From assembly GCA_034927685.1 (NCBI GenBank), contig JAYFPO010000031.1, positions 62,001-126,000 of the forward strand: a stretch of DNA of 64,000 nt, written 5' to 3'. This document shows, in pieces, positions 8,627-16,046 of this stretch; the first letter of the stretch is position 1, and each line of letters opens with the position of its first letter. Made by a program: the position numbers and the translations under genes. Source of the DNA: RGIG3159 sp034927685. GTDB taxonomy: Bacteria > Bacillota > Clostridia > Oscillospirales > Oscillospiraceae. A model generated the notes under the pieces. The model was not told the origin of the DNA and ran no database searches. It saw only the letters and a list, made by a program, of their open reading frames with translations.

Positions 8627-9742
8627 ATGACAATGAAACGAAAAGGTTTGGCCTTGCTTGGCCTTTTGGGAATTTTGGCCGCGCTGCTGCCGGTGGCCAG
8701 CGCCGCGGGCGGGACGGTACGGATTACGGAGATCACGCCGTCCGCGCACAGCATCACGATTTGCTGGGATGGAGCGGAAGCGCCGCTTTATGAGGTCTGC
8801 CGGGCGGTCCGGCGCAGCGGCGTCTATGTGAAAGTCGCCGAAACAAAAGAGCCTACATACACAGATACGGGGCTGACGCAAAACAGCATTTATTTTTATA
8901 AAGTAAGGCCATGCGCGGAGTCCGGTGAGAGTACCGGGGCGTTTTCCGCCGTGGCCGGCCGGTGCTGCGTGGCGCTGGTGTCCGCCATGGCCACGCAGAA
9001 CCCCTGCTATCAGCAGGGAAAAACCATCCAGGTGTCCGGCCTGATGCTGCACAGCGTCGGCTGCGCGCAGGAGAAGGGCGCGGTATTCGCATCGCTCTGG
9101 AATCAGCCCACCGCCGATGTACTGGTCCACGCGGTGGTGGAACCGGGAGGCAACGTTTACCAGCTCGCGGACTGGAACACACGCTGCTGGCACTGCGGCG
9201 GCAGCGGCAACAACTTCCTGATCGGCGTGGAAATGACGGAGCCGAACGAGCTGCAGTATTCCGGCACCGGCGCGGAATTCACCTGGAGCGGCGACGCGCC
9301 CAGAAAGGTCGTGGACAATTACAACACGGCCGTGGCGCTCTTTGCCAACCTTTGCTTTCAATACAATCTGAATCCGCTCAGCGACATCTATTCCCACCAG
9401 GAGGGGGAGACACTTGGCATTGCCTCCGACCATGTGGACCCGGAACACCTCTGGAGCGGGCTGGGGCTGCCGTTGACCATGGATACCTTCCGGCAGGATG
9501 TGTACTCCAAAATGCAGGGGACCTATCGGGACAGAACGGCGTCATCGTCTGTCTCGCGCACCGTGACGGTGAAAGCGGAACTGCTGAACGTCCGCGGGGG
9601 ACCGGGAACCGGCTACGAAATTCAGGACGTGCTGACGGAGGGAAGCCGGGTCACGGTGACGGCGACCAGTCAGTCGGGCGACAGCCTGTGGGGAAAGCTC
9701 TCGACAGGCGGCTGGATTTCCATGGAGTATGTAACGTCGTAA
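8627..9742 (+). CDS. Secreted N-acetylmuramoyl-L-alanine amidase with FN3 and SH3b domains
   Basis: 371 residues. A signal peptide (MKRKGLALLGLLGILAALLP, cut near ASA) is followed by an FN3-like domain (about 30-105), an Amidase_2/PGRP-fold domain (about 115-300) and one SH3b domain (about 310-371). Zinc-ligand histidines of the amidase fold are visible in GLMLHSVG and SDHVDPEHLW, with the CWHCGGSGNNFLIGVEM segment matching the family's HAG..GN..IGVE motif. It would cleave the bond between muramic acid and the stem peptide outside the cell. GGAAAGG precedes two near ATGs (8627, 8633); either fits. The SH3b end resembles those in the 2501-4531 protein. Confidence 0.88.
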   Translation: MTMKRKGLALLGLLGILAALLPVASAAGGTVRITEITPSAHSITICWDGAEAPLYEVCRAVRRSGVYVKVAETKEPTYTDTGLTQNSIYFYKVRPCAESGESTGAFSAVAGRCCVALVSAMATQNPCYQQGKTIQVSGLMLHSVGCAQEKGAVFASLWNQPTADVLVHAVVEPGGNVYQLADWNTRCWHCGGSGNNFLIGVEMTEPNELQYSGTGAEFTWSGDAPRKVVDNYNTAVALFANLCFQYNLNPLSDIYSHQEGETLGIASDHVDPEHLWSGLGLPLTMDTFRQDVYSKMQGTYRDRTASSSVSRTVTVKAELLNVRGGPGTGYEIQDVLTEGSRVTVTATSQSGDSLWGKLSTGGWISMEYVTS

Positions 9743-9772
9743 AATTATAGCACACAGTGCTGCAAAAGGGAA

Positions 9773-9801
9773 TTGCGGGGCATGGATTTCTCTGGTACAA
9801 T
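9773..9801 (+). promoter_or_regulatory. Sigma-A-type promoter for the acetate kinase-like gene
   Basis: TTGCGG, 17 bases, TACAAT; start of transcription would be near 9808, 24 bases before the TTG start codon. Confidence 0.55.
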
Positions 9802-9831
9802 GTAGGAAATCGACATGGGGGAGGAACCGCC

Positions 9832-10995
9832 TTGCATATTCTGATCTGCAACGTCGGCAGCACATCACTCAAATACCAACTCTTCGATATGGACCGCGGG
9901 GAGACGGTCATCGCCGCCGGCGGTGCGGAGCGGGTCGGCACGGAACACAGCCTGTTCTACCGCCGTACCGCGGATGGCAGGAGCGAGACGCGATGCAGTC
10001 TGCCGACGCACCGGGAGGCCATCCAGAGGATGCTGGAGGCTCTGCCGGAGACGCCCGTTAACTGCGTCGGCTTCAAGGTGGTGCTGGCAAAGGGCGTTAC
10101 CGGAACGCAGTACCTGACAGACGACGTGCTGGCCGCCATGGAGGCGTTCAACGCCGTGGCGCCGGCCCACAATCCGCCGTATCTCGCGGCCATCCGGCAG
10201 TTTCGGGCGCTGATGCCCGGCATGCCGCTGATCGGCGCCTTTGAAACAGCCTTTCACGCGCAAATGCCGCCGGAGGCCAGCCTCTATTCGATTCCCTGGG
10301 AGCTGACGGAGCGATACGAAATCCGCCGCTACGGCTTCCACGGCGCGTCCCACGCGTACATGACGGACTTCGCGGCGGAAAAGCTGGGCAGGCGGGAGTT
10401 TCGGCTGGTCTCCTGCCATCTGGGCGGAAGCAGTTCCCTCTGCGCGGTCCGGGACGGCCGGAGCATTGACACCAATCTGGGATTATCGCTGCAATGCGGC
10501 GTCATGCACAACAACCGCATCGGCGACATCGATCCGTACATCATTTTTTATCTCTGCGAGGAATGCGGTATGACGCTCGGCGAGGTCAAGACCATACTTC
10601 AGACGAAAAGCGGTCTGCTCGGCATGAGCGGCGTATCCGGCGACCTGCGGGATGTGGAGGCGGCGGCCGCCGCCGGAAATCTCCGTGCCAGAAACACCGT
10701 AGACGCCTACTGCTATTCCATAAAAAAATATATCGGCAGCTACGCCGCGGCGCTGGGCGGGCTGGACGCCATCGCCTTCGGCGGCGGCATCGGCCGCGGC
10801 AGCGCCGAGGTGCGCCGCCGGTCTCTCTCCGGACTTGAATTTCTGGGCGTCCGCGTGGATGAGGAGAAGAACCGCCGCGCCGTGGGCGGTGACGACATTT
10901 CCCGGGACGGCGCGCCGGTGCGCGTCTACGTCATCGATACCAACGAGGAGATCGTGGTGGCGAGAAAAGCCGCCGCGCTTCTCAGCGGCCGCTGA
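9832..10995 (+). CDS. Divergent acetate/propionate kinase family protein
   Basis: A 387-residue ASKHA-fold acyl kinase. TTG at 9832 is the chosen start: GGAGG precedes it by 7 bases and the protein then opens HILICNVGSTSLKYQLFDM, matching the first strand of acetate kinase. Compared with the known family motifs, the 'GHRVVHGG' site reads VGFKVVLAKG (His-Arg replaced by Phe-Lys) and 'FDTAFH' reads FETAFH (catalytic Asp to Glu). The histidines of APAHNP and YGFHGASH, the Arg of NNRIGDIDP and the C-terminal TNEE glutamate are kept. It may act on another acyl phosphate or be a slower acetate kinase. A TSUP permease gene starts 21 bases later and is probably co-transcribed. Confidence 0.85.
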   Translation: MHILICNVGSTSLKYQLFDMDRGETVIAAGGAERVGTEHSLFYRRTADGRSETRCSLPTHREAIQRMLEALPETPVNCVGFKVVLAKGVTGTQYLTDDVLAAMEAFNAVAPAHNPPYLAAIRQFRALMPGMPLIGAFETAFHAQMPPEASLYSIPWELTERYEIRRYGFHGASHAYMTDFAAEKLGRREFRLVSCHLGGSSSLCAVRDGRSIDTNLGLSLQCGVMHNNRIGDIDPYIIFYLCEECGMTLGEVKTILQTKSGLLGMSGVSGDLRDVEAAAAAGNLRARNTVDAYCYSIKKYIGSYAAALGGLDAIAFGGGIGRGSAEVRRRSLSGLEFLGVRVDEEKNRRAVGGDDISRDGAPVRVYVIDTNEEIVVARKAAALLSGR

Positions 10996-11016
10996 CGGCG
11001 GCCGGGAGGAGCACAC

Positions 11017-11745
11017 ATGCCGGTTTCCATGATCGTTTTGCTGATGCTGCTGATCAGTGCCTGCGGCGGCTTGATCCAGCGGGTCAGCGGCTTTGGCTAC
11101 AGCATTTTCGTGATGCTGTTTTTGCCGTACTTTCTGCCCACGCCGGTGGCTGCGGCCACGGTCTCCGTTCTGGTCTCCTGCGTTGCATCCGGGTACAACG
11201 CGGTGCGCTATCGGCGGGACATTCGCTTTCGGACTATGGCGCCCTCTCTCTGCGCGGCGGCCGTCGCGATTCCGGTGTCGGTGCATTTCGCCGCGGCGGC
11301 GCCGGTCGGACTCATGAAGCTGCTGCTGGGCGCGGTGCTGATCCTGTTCAGCCTGTATTTTCTTTTCTTCAGCAGCCGCATCCACATTCGGCCGACGGTG
11401 CCGGGCGGATTGCTGGCGGGCGCGCTGGGCGGCACGCTGAACGGCCTGTTCTCGACGGGCGGCCCGCCGATGGTGCTCTATCTGGTCAACGCCACCGAGG
11501 ACAATCAGAGCTATTTCGCGACCATTCAGGCCTACTTTTTTCTGACAAACTGCTTTTCCGGCACCGCCCGCGCGCTGAGCGGCCTTGTGACGCGCGAGGT
11601 GCTCCTGCTCTTCGCGGTCAGCGCCGTCGGCTGCTTTTTCGGCAACTTCCTCGGAAAGAAAATTTTCCACCGCATGAATCAAGCGTTGCTGCGGCGCGTC
11701 ATTTACATTGGCATGATGATCAGCGGCGCGCTGATGATGTTCTAA
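11017..11745 (+). CDS. TauE/SafE (TSUP) family permease
   Basis: A 242-residue protein with about eight hydrophobic segments in the two-half pattern of the TSUP family. The first half has GGLIQRVSGFGYSIFVMLFL and the second GGLLAGALGGTLNGLFSTGGPPM, the typical G-x-GG-x-GG-PP signature. Members export sulfite, sulfoacetate or other small sulfur or carboxylic anions. GGGAGGAG lies 5 bases before the ATG. Its position right after an acyl-kinase paralogue suggests a linked small-anion pathway, which is inference only. A strong terminator follows. Confidence 0.85.
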   Translation: MPVSMIVLLMLLISACGGLIQRVSGFGYSIFVMLFLPYFLPTPVAAATVSVLVSCVASGYNAVRYRRDIRFRTMAPSLCAAAVAIPVSVHFAAAAPVGLMKLLLGAVLILFSLYFLFFSSRIHIRPTVPGGLLAGALGGTLNGLFSTGGPPMVLYLVNATEDNQSYFATIQAYFFLTNCFSGTARALSGLVTREVLLLFAVSAVGCFFGNFLGKKIFHRMNQALLRRVIYIGMMISGALMMF

Positions 11746-11790
11746 TTACGACTTTGTGATCTGGTTCGGTCGATCTTGACAGCGCTTTTG

Positions 11791-11830
11791 TTCCCGCGTG
11801 CAGACTCCTGCACGCGGGAAATTTATTTTT
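11791..11830 (+). terminator. Rho-independent terminator after the TSUP gene
   Basis: A perfect 13-bp stem, TTCCCGCGTGCAG with its complement, with loop ACTC (11804-11807), followed by ATTTATTTTT. Confidence 0.93.
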
Positions 11831-11858
11831 AAAATGCTATTGACAAATCTGTACGATT

Positions 11859-11892
11859 GTATTGCTGTATCAATTAGTTGATACAGCAATAC
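11859..11892. promoter_or_regulatory. 34-bp perfect palindromic operator of the GntR gene
   Basis: GTATTGCTGTATCAA and its exact reverse complement are separated by TTAG, 20 bases upstream of the regulator's start codon. A good -35 (TTGACA, 11840-11845) stands just before it, so the expected -10 would fall inside the palindrome. Autoregulation by the YtrA-type repressor is the natural reading. Confidence 0.8.
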
Positions 11893-11911
11893 AAAAAATG
11901 GAGGCAAAGAA

Positions 11912-12265
11912 ATGGAGTGGTTGATTCAGGATAACCGGCCGATCTGGGCGCAGCTCCAGGAGCAGCTCACGCTGCGGATTATCGCGGGGGAATACCCGCT
12001 GGGCAGCCGACTGCCGTCTGTGCGAGACCTGGCGGCGGAGGCCGGCGTCAATCCGAACACTATGCAGCGCGCACTCAGCACCATGGAGGGAAGCGGCCTG
12101 ATCGTCACCAACCGAACGGCGGGCCGGACTGTCACACAGGACCGGGAGCGGCTGGATGAAATCCGCAGGGGATTGGCGAAAAGTCGGATTCAGGAATACC
12201 TGAAGGGAATGAAAATTCTGGGCTATTCAGAGGAAGAGGCCAGAAAACTTTTGTTGGAGGAATAG
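11912..12265 (+). CDS. GntR family transcriptional regulator, YtrA type
   Basis: 117 residues. The N-terminal winged helix-turn-helix (about 5-75) contains YPLGSRLPSVRDLAAEAGVNPNTMQRALSTME in successive parts, a classic GntR recognition region. The C-terminal part is only about 40 residues of helix, as in the YtrA subfamily, which usually represses an adjacent ABC transporter operon. GGAGG lies 7 bases before the ATG. The palindrome at 11859-11892 is the likely binding site. The ABC ATPase gene starts 3 bases after its stop. Confidence 0.92.
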   Translation: MEWLIQDNRPIWAQLQEQLTLRIIAGEYPLGSRLPSVRDLAAEAGVNPNTMQRALSTMEGSGLIVTNRTAGRTVTQDRERLDEIRRGLAKSRIQEYLKGMKILGYSEEEARKLLLEE

Positions 12266-12268
12266 AAA

Positions 12269-13039
12269 ATGGAAGAAAATCTGATTCGCTGCACCGGGCT
12301 GACCAAGAAATACGGCAGTTTTGCGGCGCTGCGGAATCTCAACCTGACGGTGGGGCGCGGCCGGATCATCGGCCTGCTGGGTCCCAACGGCAGCGGAAAG
12401 ACGACGCTGATCAAACTGCTCTGTGGCCTGCTGCAGCCCAGCGAGGGCGAAATTCTGATCGACGGGGAAGAGCCAAGCCCCTATACGAAGTCCATCGTCA
12501 GCTATCTGCCGGACCGGATGTACTTTGCCGACTGGATGACGGCGAGCGACCTGATGGACCTGTTCGTGGACTTCTATCCGGATTTCGTCCGGGCGAAGGC
12601 CGAGGCCATGTGCCGCGAGCTGGGCATTCGTTCCGGCGACCGCATCAAGACGATGTCCAAGGGCACGAAAGAGAAGCTGCAGCTCGTGCTGGTTATGAGC
12701 CGGAACGCGCAGCTCTATCTGCTGGATGAGCCCATTGCGGGCGTGGACCCCGCGGCTCGGGATTACATTCTGGACACCATTCTCAGCAACTACAACGAGA
12801 GCGGCACGGTGCTGATCTCGACCCACCTGATTTCCGACGTGGAAAAGGTGCTGGACGAGGTGATCTTCCTGAAAAACGGTGAGATTGTCCTACAGGACAC
12901 GGTCGACCGCATCCGTGAGACGGAAGGGAAGTCTGTGGACGCCCTGTTCCGCGACATCTTCAAGACAGCGCCCTATGGGGCGCGGCCCATGCACAAAAAC
13001 CCCTATGGGGTTGAGACGGACGGAGAGGAGCAGGCATAA
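12269..13039 (+). CDS. ABC transporter ATP-binding protein
   Basis: 256 residues, single ABC domain. Walker A is GPNGSGKTT, the signature region is TMSKGTKEKLQL (a degenerate LSGGQ, normal in this drug/peptide export group), Walker B is YLLDEPIAGVDPAA and the switch His is in STHLISDV. It belongs to the YtrB/CcmA-like group that pairs with separate ABC-2 membrane subunits. Its stop shares bases with the start of the next gene, the membrane subunit. The end of the gene carries two copies of CCCTATGGGG 36 bases apart, of no evident meaning. Confidence 0.9.
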   Translation: MEENLIRCTGLTKKYGSFAALRNLNLTVGRGRIIGLLGPNGSGKTTLIKLLCGLLQPSEGEILIDGEEPSPYTKSIVSYLPDRMYFADWMTASDLMDLFVDFYPDFVRAKAEAMCRELGIRSGDRIKTMSKGTKEKLQLVLVMSRNAQLYLLDEPIAGVDPAARDYILDTILSNYNESGTVLISTHLISDVEKVLDEVIFLKNGEIVLQDTVDRIRETEGKSVDALFRDIFKTAPYGARPMHKNPYGVETDGEEQA

Positions 13040-13848
13040 TGGGGAAACTGATGAAATATGAGCTGCGCTCGATGCTGCGGCTGTTTGCGCCCCTGTGGGC
13101 GGCGATTCTGGCACTTTCCATTTTAAATCACTTTACAGTCCGGGTGGAAGCCCTGTCCACTTTGCTGCATGGTATTCCGGCCATTGTGCTGATGATCCTC
13201 TATGTTGTCGGCATACTGGCAATGATCGTTGTGGCGCTGGCGTTTCTGATTCAGCGGTTCTACGTCGGCCTTCTCAAGGACGAGGGCTATCTGATGTTCA
13301 CACTGCCGGTCAAAACCTCCGCGCTGCTCTGGGCCAAGTGCCTCAGTGCCACCATTCTGATTCTGGCTACCACTTTGGTCAGCGTCGCGTCCGCGCTCGT
13401 CATGGCGCTGGACGGAGACACGCTGCGCAGCGTGCATGAGGGCATTCAGGAACTGAGCCGCCGCGTGGACAATTTCGGCGGTCTGATGACGCTGACGCTG
13501 ATCCTCGGGCTGGTTCTGCTCGTGGTTTCTACCGTGAAATCGATCCTGCAGGCCTACCTGGCCATGTGCATCGGCCAACTGGCCAGCAAGCACAAAGCGG
13601 GCTTCTCCGTCCTCGCTTATGTGGGTATCACCATCGTCCTTTCCGCGGTGTTCACCACCGCAATGACCCTTGCGGAAAATAACGCCTGGTTTGCGGAGAT
13701 GGCCAAGGTGCTGAATTTTTCGGAAATGCCGACCGCAGGAATGATCTGGTTTGCCTTCGGCGTTCTGTTCGTCATCGCGGCAATTCAAATCGCCATCTTC
13801 TACTTTCCGGCGCAGGCAATCTTGCAGCACAAGCTGAATCTGGAATAA
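13039..13848 (+). CDS. ABC-2 type membrane subunit
   Basis: 269 residues with about six transmembrane helices: first near 14-32 (LFAPLWAAILALSILNHF), then pairs near 55-80, 100-125, 150-175, 185-210 and 235-262. It overlaps the ATPase gene by one base. It is the likely permease partner of the ATP-binding protein in a GntR-controlled exporter, possibly for a peptide antibiotic or envelope stress response as in other YtrA-linked systems; substrate unknown. Confidence 0.82.
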   Translation: MGKLMKYELRSMLRLFAPLWAAILALSILNHFTVRVEALSTLLHGIPAIVLMILYVVGILAMIVVALAFLIQRFYVGLLKDEGYLMFTLPVKTSALLWAKCLSATILILATTLVSVASALVMALDGDTLRSVHEGIQELSRRVDNFGGLMTLTLILGLVLLVVSTVKSILQAYLAMCIGQLASKHKAGFSVLAYVGITIVLSAVFTTAMTLAENNAWFAEMAKVLNFSEMPTAGMIWFAFGVLFVIAAIQIAIFYFPAQAILQHKLNLE

Positions 13849-13913
13849 GACTTACGGTGGCGCGGTATTACGAATTCATAAAATCAAATGAAATCTAGTA
13901 AGGAGGGATCGTT

Positions 13914-14672
13914 ATGTGGTCTATTTCCGGCGTAAAAGCGCTCGGCAATCGTGCCTATCAAAGGGACTACTGGAAAACCCTGCTGATGGCACTGCTGGCG
14001 GTGGTGTGTTTTGGTGGCAGCGCCATGAAAGCTACCCTGTCGCTGCCCCGCGACATCGATTGGAACAACTTTGGCGGCTCGTTCTACTATCAGGCCCATG
14101 CGCTGATGGCGCGGTGGGAGTCTCTGTTCGGCTTCCTGGCGGGCGTCACGGCGTTTTCGGGGCTGTTTTCCATTGCCGTGAAGATTTTCGCGCTGAACCC
14201 GCTTTTGCTTGGCACGCAGCGGTATATGCTGCTCCACACGGAAGGCCCGGCGAGCCTGAGCGAGTTGGGCTTTGGCTTCCAGGGCAATTATCTCGGCAAG
14301 GTCAAGACCCTGTTTCTCCGCAATCTCTATATTTTCCTCTGGTCGCTGCTGTTTGTGGTTCCCGGTATTGTCAAGGCCTATTCATACCGGCTTGTGCCCT
14401 ACATTCTGTCGGAGCACCCGGAGATGGATACCAGAGAGGTGCTGGAAACCAGCGCCCAGCTCATGCAGGGGCATAAGGGCCATGCATTCTGGCTGGACTT
14501 GTCCTTTCTCGGGTGGTATCTGCTCTCCGCAGTGACCGTGGGCATTGTCGGCGTCTTTGTGGTGAACCCCTACAATCAGATGACGAACGCTTATCTCTTC
14601 AAGGCCATTGCCTACCCTGGCAGCCATTCAGAAGAAGAGCCCTACCGGAGCCCTTACGCGCAAAAGGGTTAA
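13914..14672 (+). CDS. DUF975 family membrane protein
   Basis: 252 residues with four to six membrane spans. Recognisable DUF975 features are VPGIVKAYSYRLVPYILSEHP, then SAQLMQGHKGHAFWLDLSF and VNPYNQMTNAYLF. AAGGAGGGAT precedes the ATG. It lies 65 bases after the ABC permease gene with no terminator between them, so it is probably the last gene of the GntR operon. Function of DUF975 proteins is unknown. Confidence 0.85.
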   Translation: MWSISGVKALGNRAYQRDYWKTLLMALLAVVCFGGSAMKATLSLPRDIDWNNFGGSFYYQAHALMARWESLFGFLAGVTAFSGLFSIAVKIFALNPLLLGTQRYMLLHTEGPASLSELGFGFQGNYLGKVKTLFLRNLYIFLWSLLFVVPGIVKAYSYRLVPYILSEHPEMDTREVLETSAQLMQGHKGHAFWLDLSFLGWYLLSAVTVGIVGVFVVNPYNQMTNAYLFKAIAYPGSHSEEEPYRSPYAQKG

Positions 14673-14748
14673 GCGAAAAAAACACCCGGAGGGAGCAACA
14701 CACCGGTTGGGGCGGACAGTATCCGCCGTACAGGCGACATTCCCACAC

Positions 14749-14796
14749 AAAAAGCTGTCATTCCGAGGCGGGCTTGCCTTGGAATGACAGCTTTTT
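14749..14796. terminator. Bidirectional terminator between convergent operons
   Basis: AAAAAGCTGTCATTCC and its exact complement form a 16-bp stem around a partly paired 16-base loop; the ends supply a T-run in both directions. Confidence 0.92.
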
Positions 14797-14807
14797 GCCG
14801 CGCGTGG

Positions 14808-16046
14808 CTATGCGAGCTTGCTGACGGCGACGTAGACGTCCGAAATGCTGTACCAGGTGGGAAAATTGACCTCGCCCGTCACCGGCAGACCGAAAATACC
14901 CTGGAAGACCTTGACCGCTTCCACGGTCTTATCCCCATAGACGCCGTCCTCGACCTGCTTGGGAATCAGCGGATAATTGTTGGAGATGGCGTTGAGCTGA
15001 TTCTGAATGGTGCGCACCGCGTCGCCGGTGGAGCCAGGCTTCAGCACACCGGGGAAGGACAGCGGGATACCCTCCACCTTCTTCGCCTCTTTGAGAATAA
15101 TATCATACCCGTAATAATTCTTTAGAATTTGAATTGCCGAATAACCCTGGTCGCCCAGCGTCTTGGACCCCCACTGACTCAGCCAATTGTCCCGCTGGAC
15201 CCTTTTGCCGTCGCAGTACTGCGTGAAGAGCGGCTGGAGAATATCCTCCCTGGAGATATAGGTGGTGAAGAGCTCATCCACCACGTCGGAAATCTCCTGA
15301 AAAACGTTCCGCCCATAGGTAAAGGCCTGATCGTAAGCGGTTGAATTGGTGATGGTGAAATCGTAACCTTTGCCGCGATACCACTCCGTAAAGACCCTGC
15401 TCATCGTGAAAGAGAGAATGGCAAGAATATTGGCGCTCAGCGTTTCCTTGGGCCAGGTGGCGTAAATCTCGCTGCTGGCGACGTTTTTGATGTAGTCCCG
15501 GAATCCTACCGTGTAGTTCGGCGCGGTCGCATCTGTGGGGAGGCCGGCATGGACCACGATCAACCCCGGCACGACCGGCTCCGGCAGGACCACCAGGTTG
15601 CTCGGAAACGGCAGCTTTTTGACCTCGGCTTCCGGTATTTTCGGCGGAAAATCTCCCCAAAGCGTCGGATACGGAATCAGCACCTCCTCATAGGCGGGCG
15701 TCAGCGAGACGTTCTGCACGGCGGTGCAGGACGGATAAATCTGTACGTTGGTGACAGACGCCGTCTGATATTCCGGGAAGGTGACGGTCAGGTTATACTG
15801 GTTAAAGGGGCGCGGCTGATCGCTGAACATGGAGAAATCCAGCGGCGGCGCCGGAAGTGTCAGCGGGGGAATTTGCCCCTGCGCGTCCGTCGCGGCCTCC
15901 TCCAGAACCGCTTCGGAGTTCGGGTCGACGATACGGACGACTGCGTTCGCCGCCGGTATGCCGACGTTGCTCAGAAACGCGCTCACCCGTAGATTGCCGA
16001 ACCCTCCAGGTATATTCGCCACGGGCGCGGTATTGAGATCACTCAT
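14808..16046 (-). CDS. sleC: SleC-like spore cortex-lytic enzyme
   Basis: 412 residues. Residues about 17-120 resemble a carboxypeptidase-regulatory-like beta domain (FGNLRVSAFLSNVGIPAANA). Residues about 180-320 match the SpoIID/SleC lytic transglycosylase region: FRDYIKNVASSEIYATWP, FTEWYRGKGYDFTITNSTAYDQAF and FTQYCDGKRV. The C-terminus (about 335-405) is a PG_binding_1 domain (LKPGSTGDAVRTIQNQLNAI). SleC in Clostridioides and C. perfringens is stored as a pro-enzyme in spores and activated by Csp proteases at germination to degrade cortex. Here it directly follows two Csp-like protease genes, overlapping the second by 8 bases. AAGGAG lies 9 bases before the ATG. The order of domains and the neighbours make the assignment strong. 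Confidence 0.85.
   Translation of the reverse strand: MSDLNTAPVANIPGGFGNLRVSAFLSNVGIPAANAVVRIVDPNSEAVLEEAATDAQGQIPPLTLPAPPLDFSMFSDQPRPFNQYNLTVTFPEYQTASVTNVQIYPSCTAVQNVSLTPAYEEVLIPYPTLWGDFPPKIPEAEVKKLPFPSNLVVLPEPVVPGLIVVHAGLPTDATAPNYTVGFRDYIKNVASSEIYATWPKETLSANILAILSFTMSRVFTEWYRGKGYDFTITNSTAYDQAFTYGRNVFQEISDVVDELFTTYISREDILQPLFTQYCDGKRVQRDNWLSQWGSKTLGDQGYSAIQILKNYYGYDIILKEAKKVEGIPLSFPGVLKPGSTGDAVRTIQNQLNAISNNYPLIPKQVEDGVYGDKTVEAVKVFQGIFGLPVTGEVNFPTWYSISDVYVAVSKLA

Noticed and set aside
10483..11682. Minus-strand frame of 399 codons
   Set aside because: Antisense to the acetate kinase-like and TSUP genes, with low-complexity Ala/Arg/Gln content.
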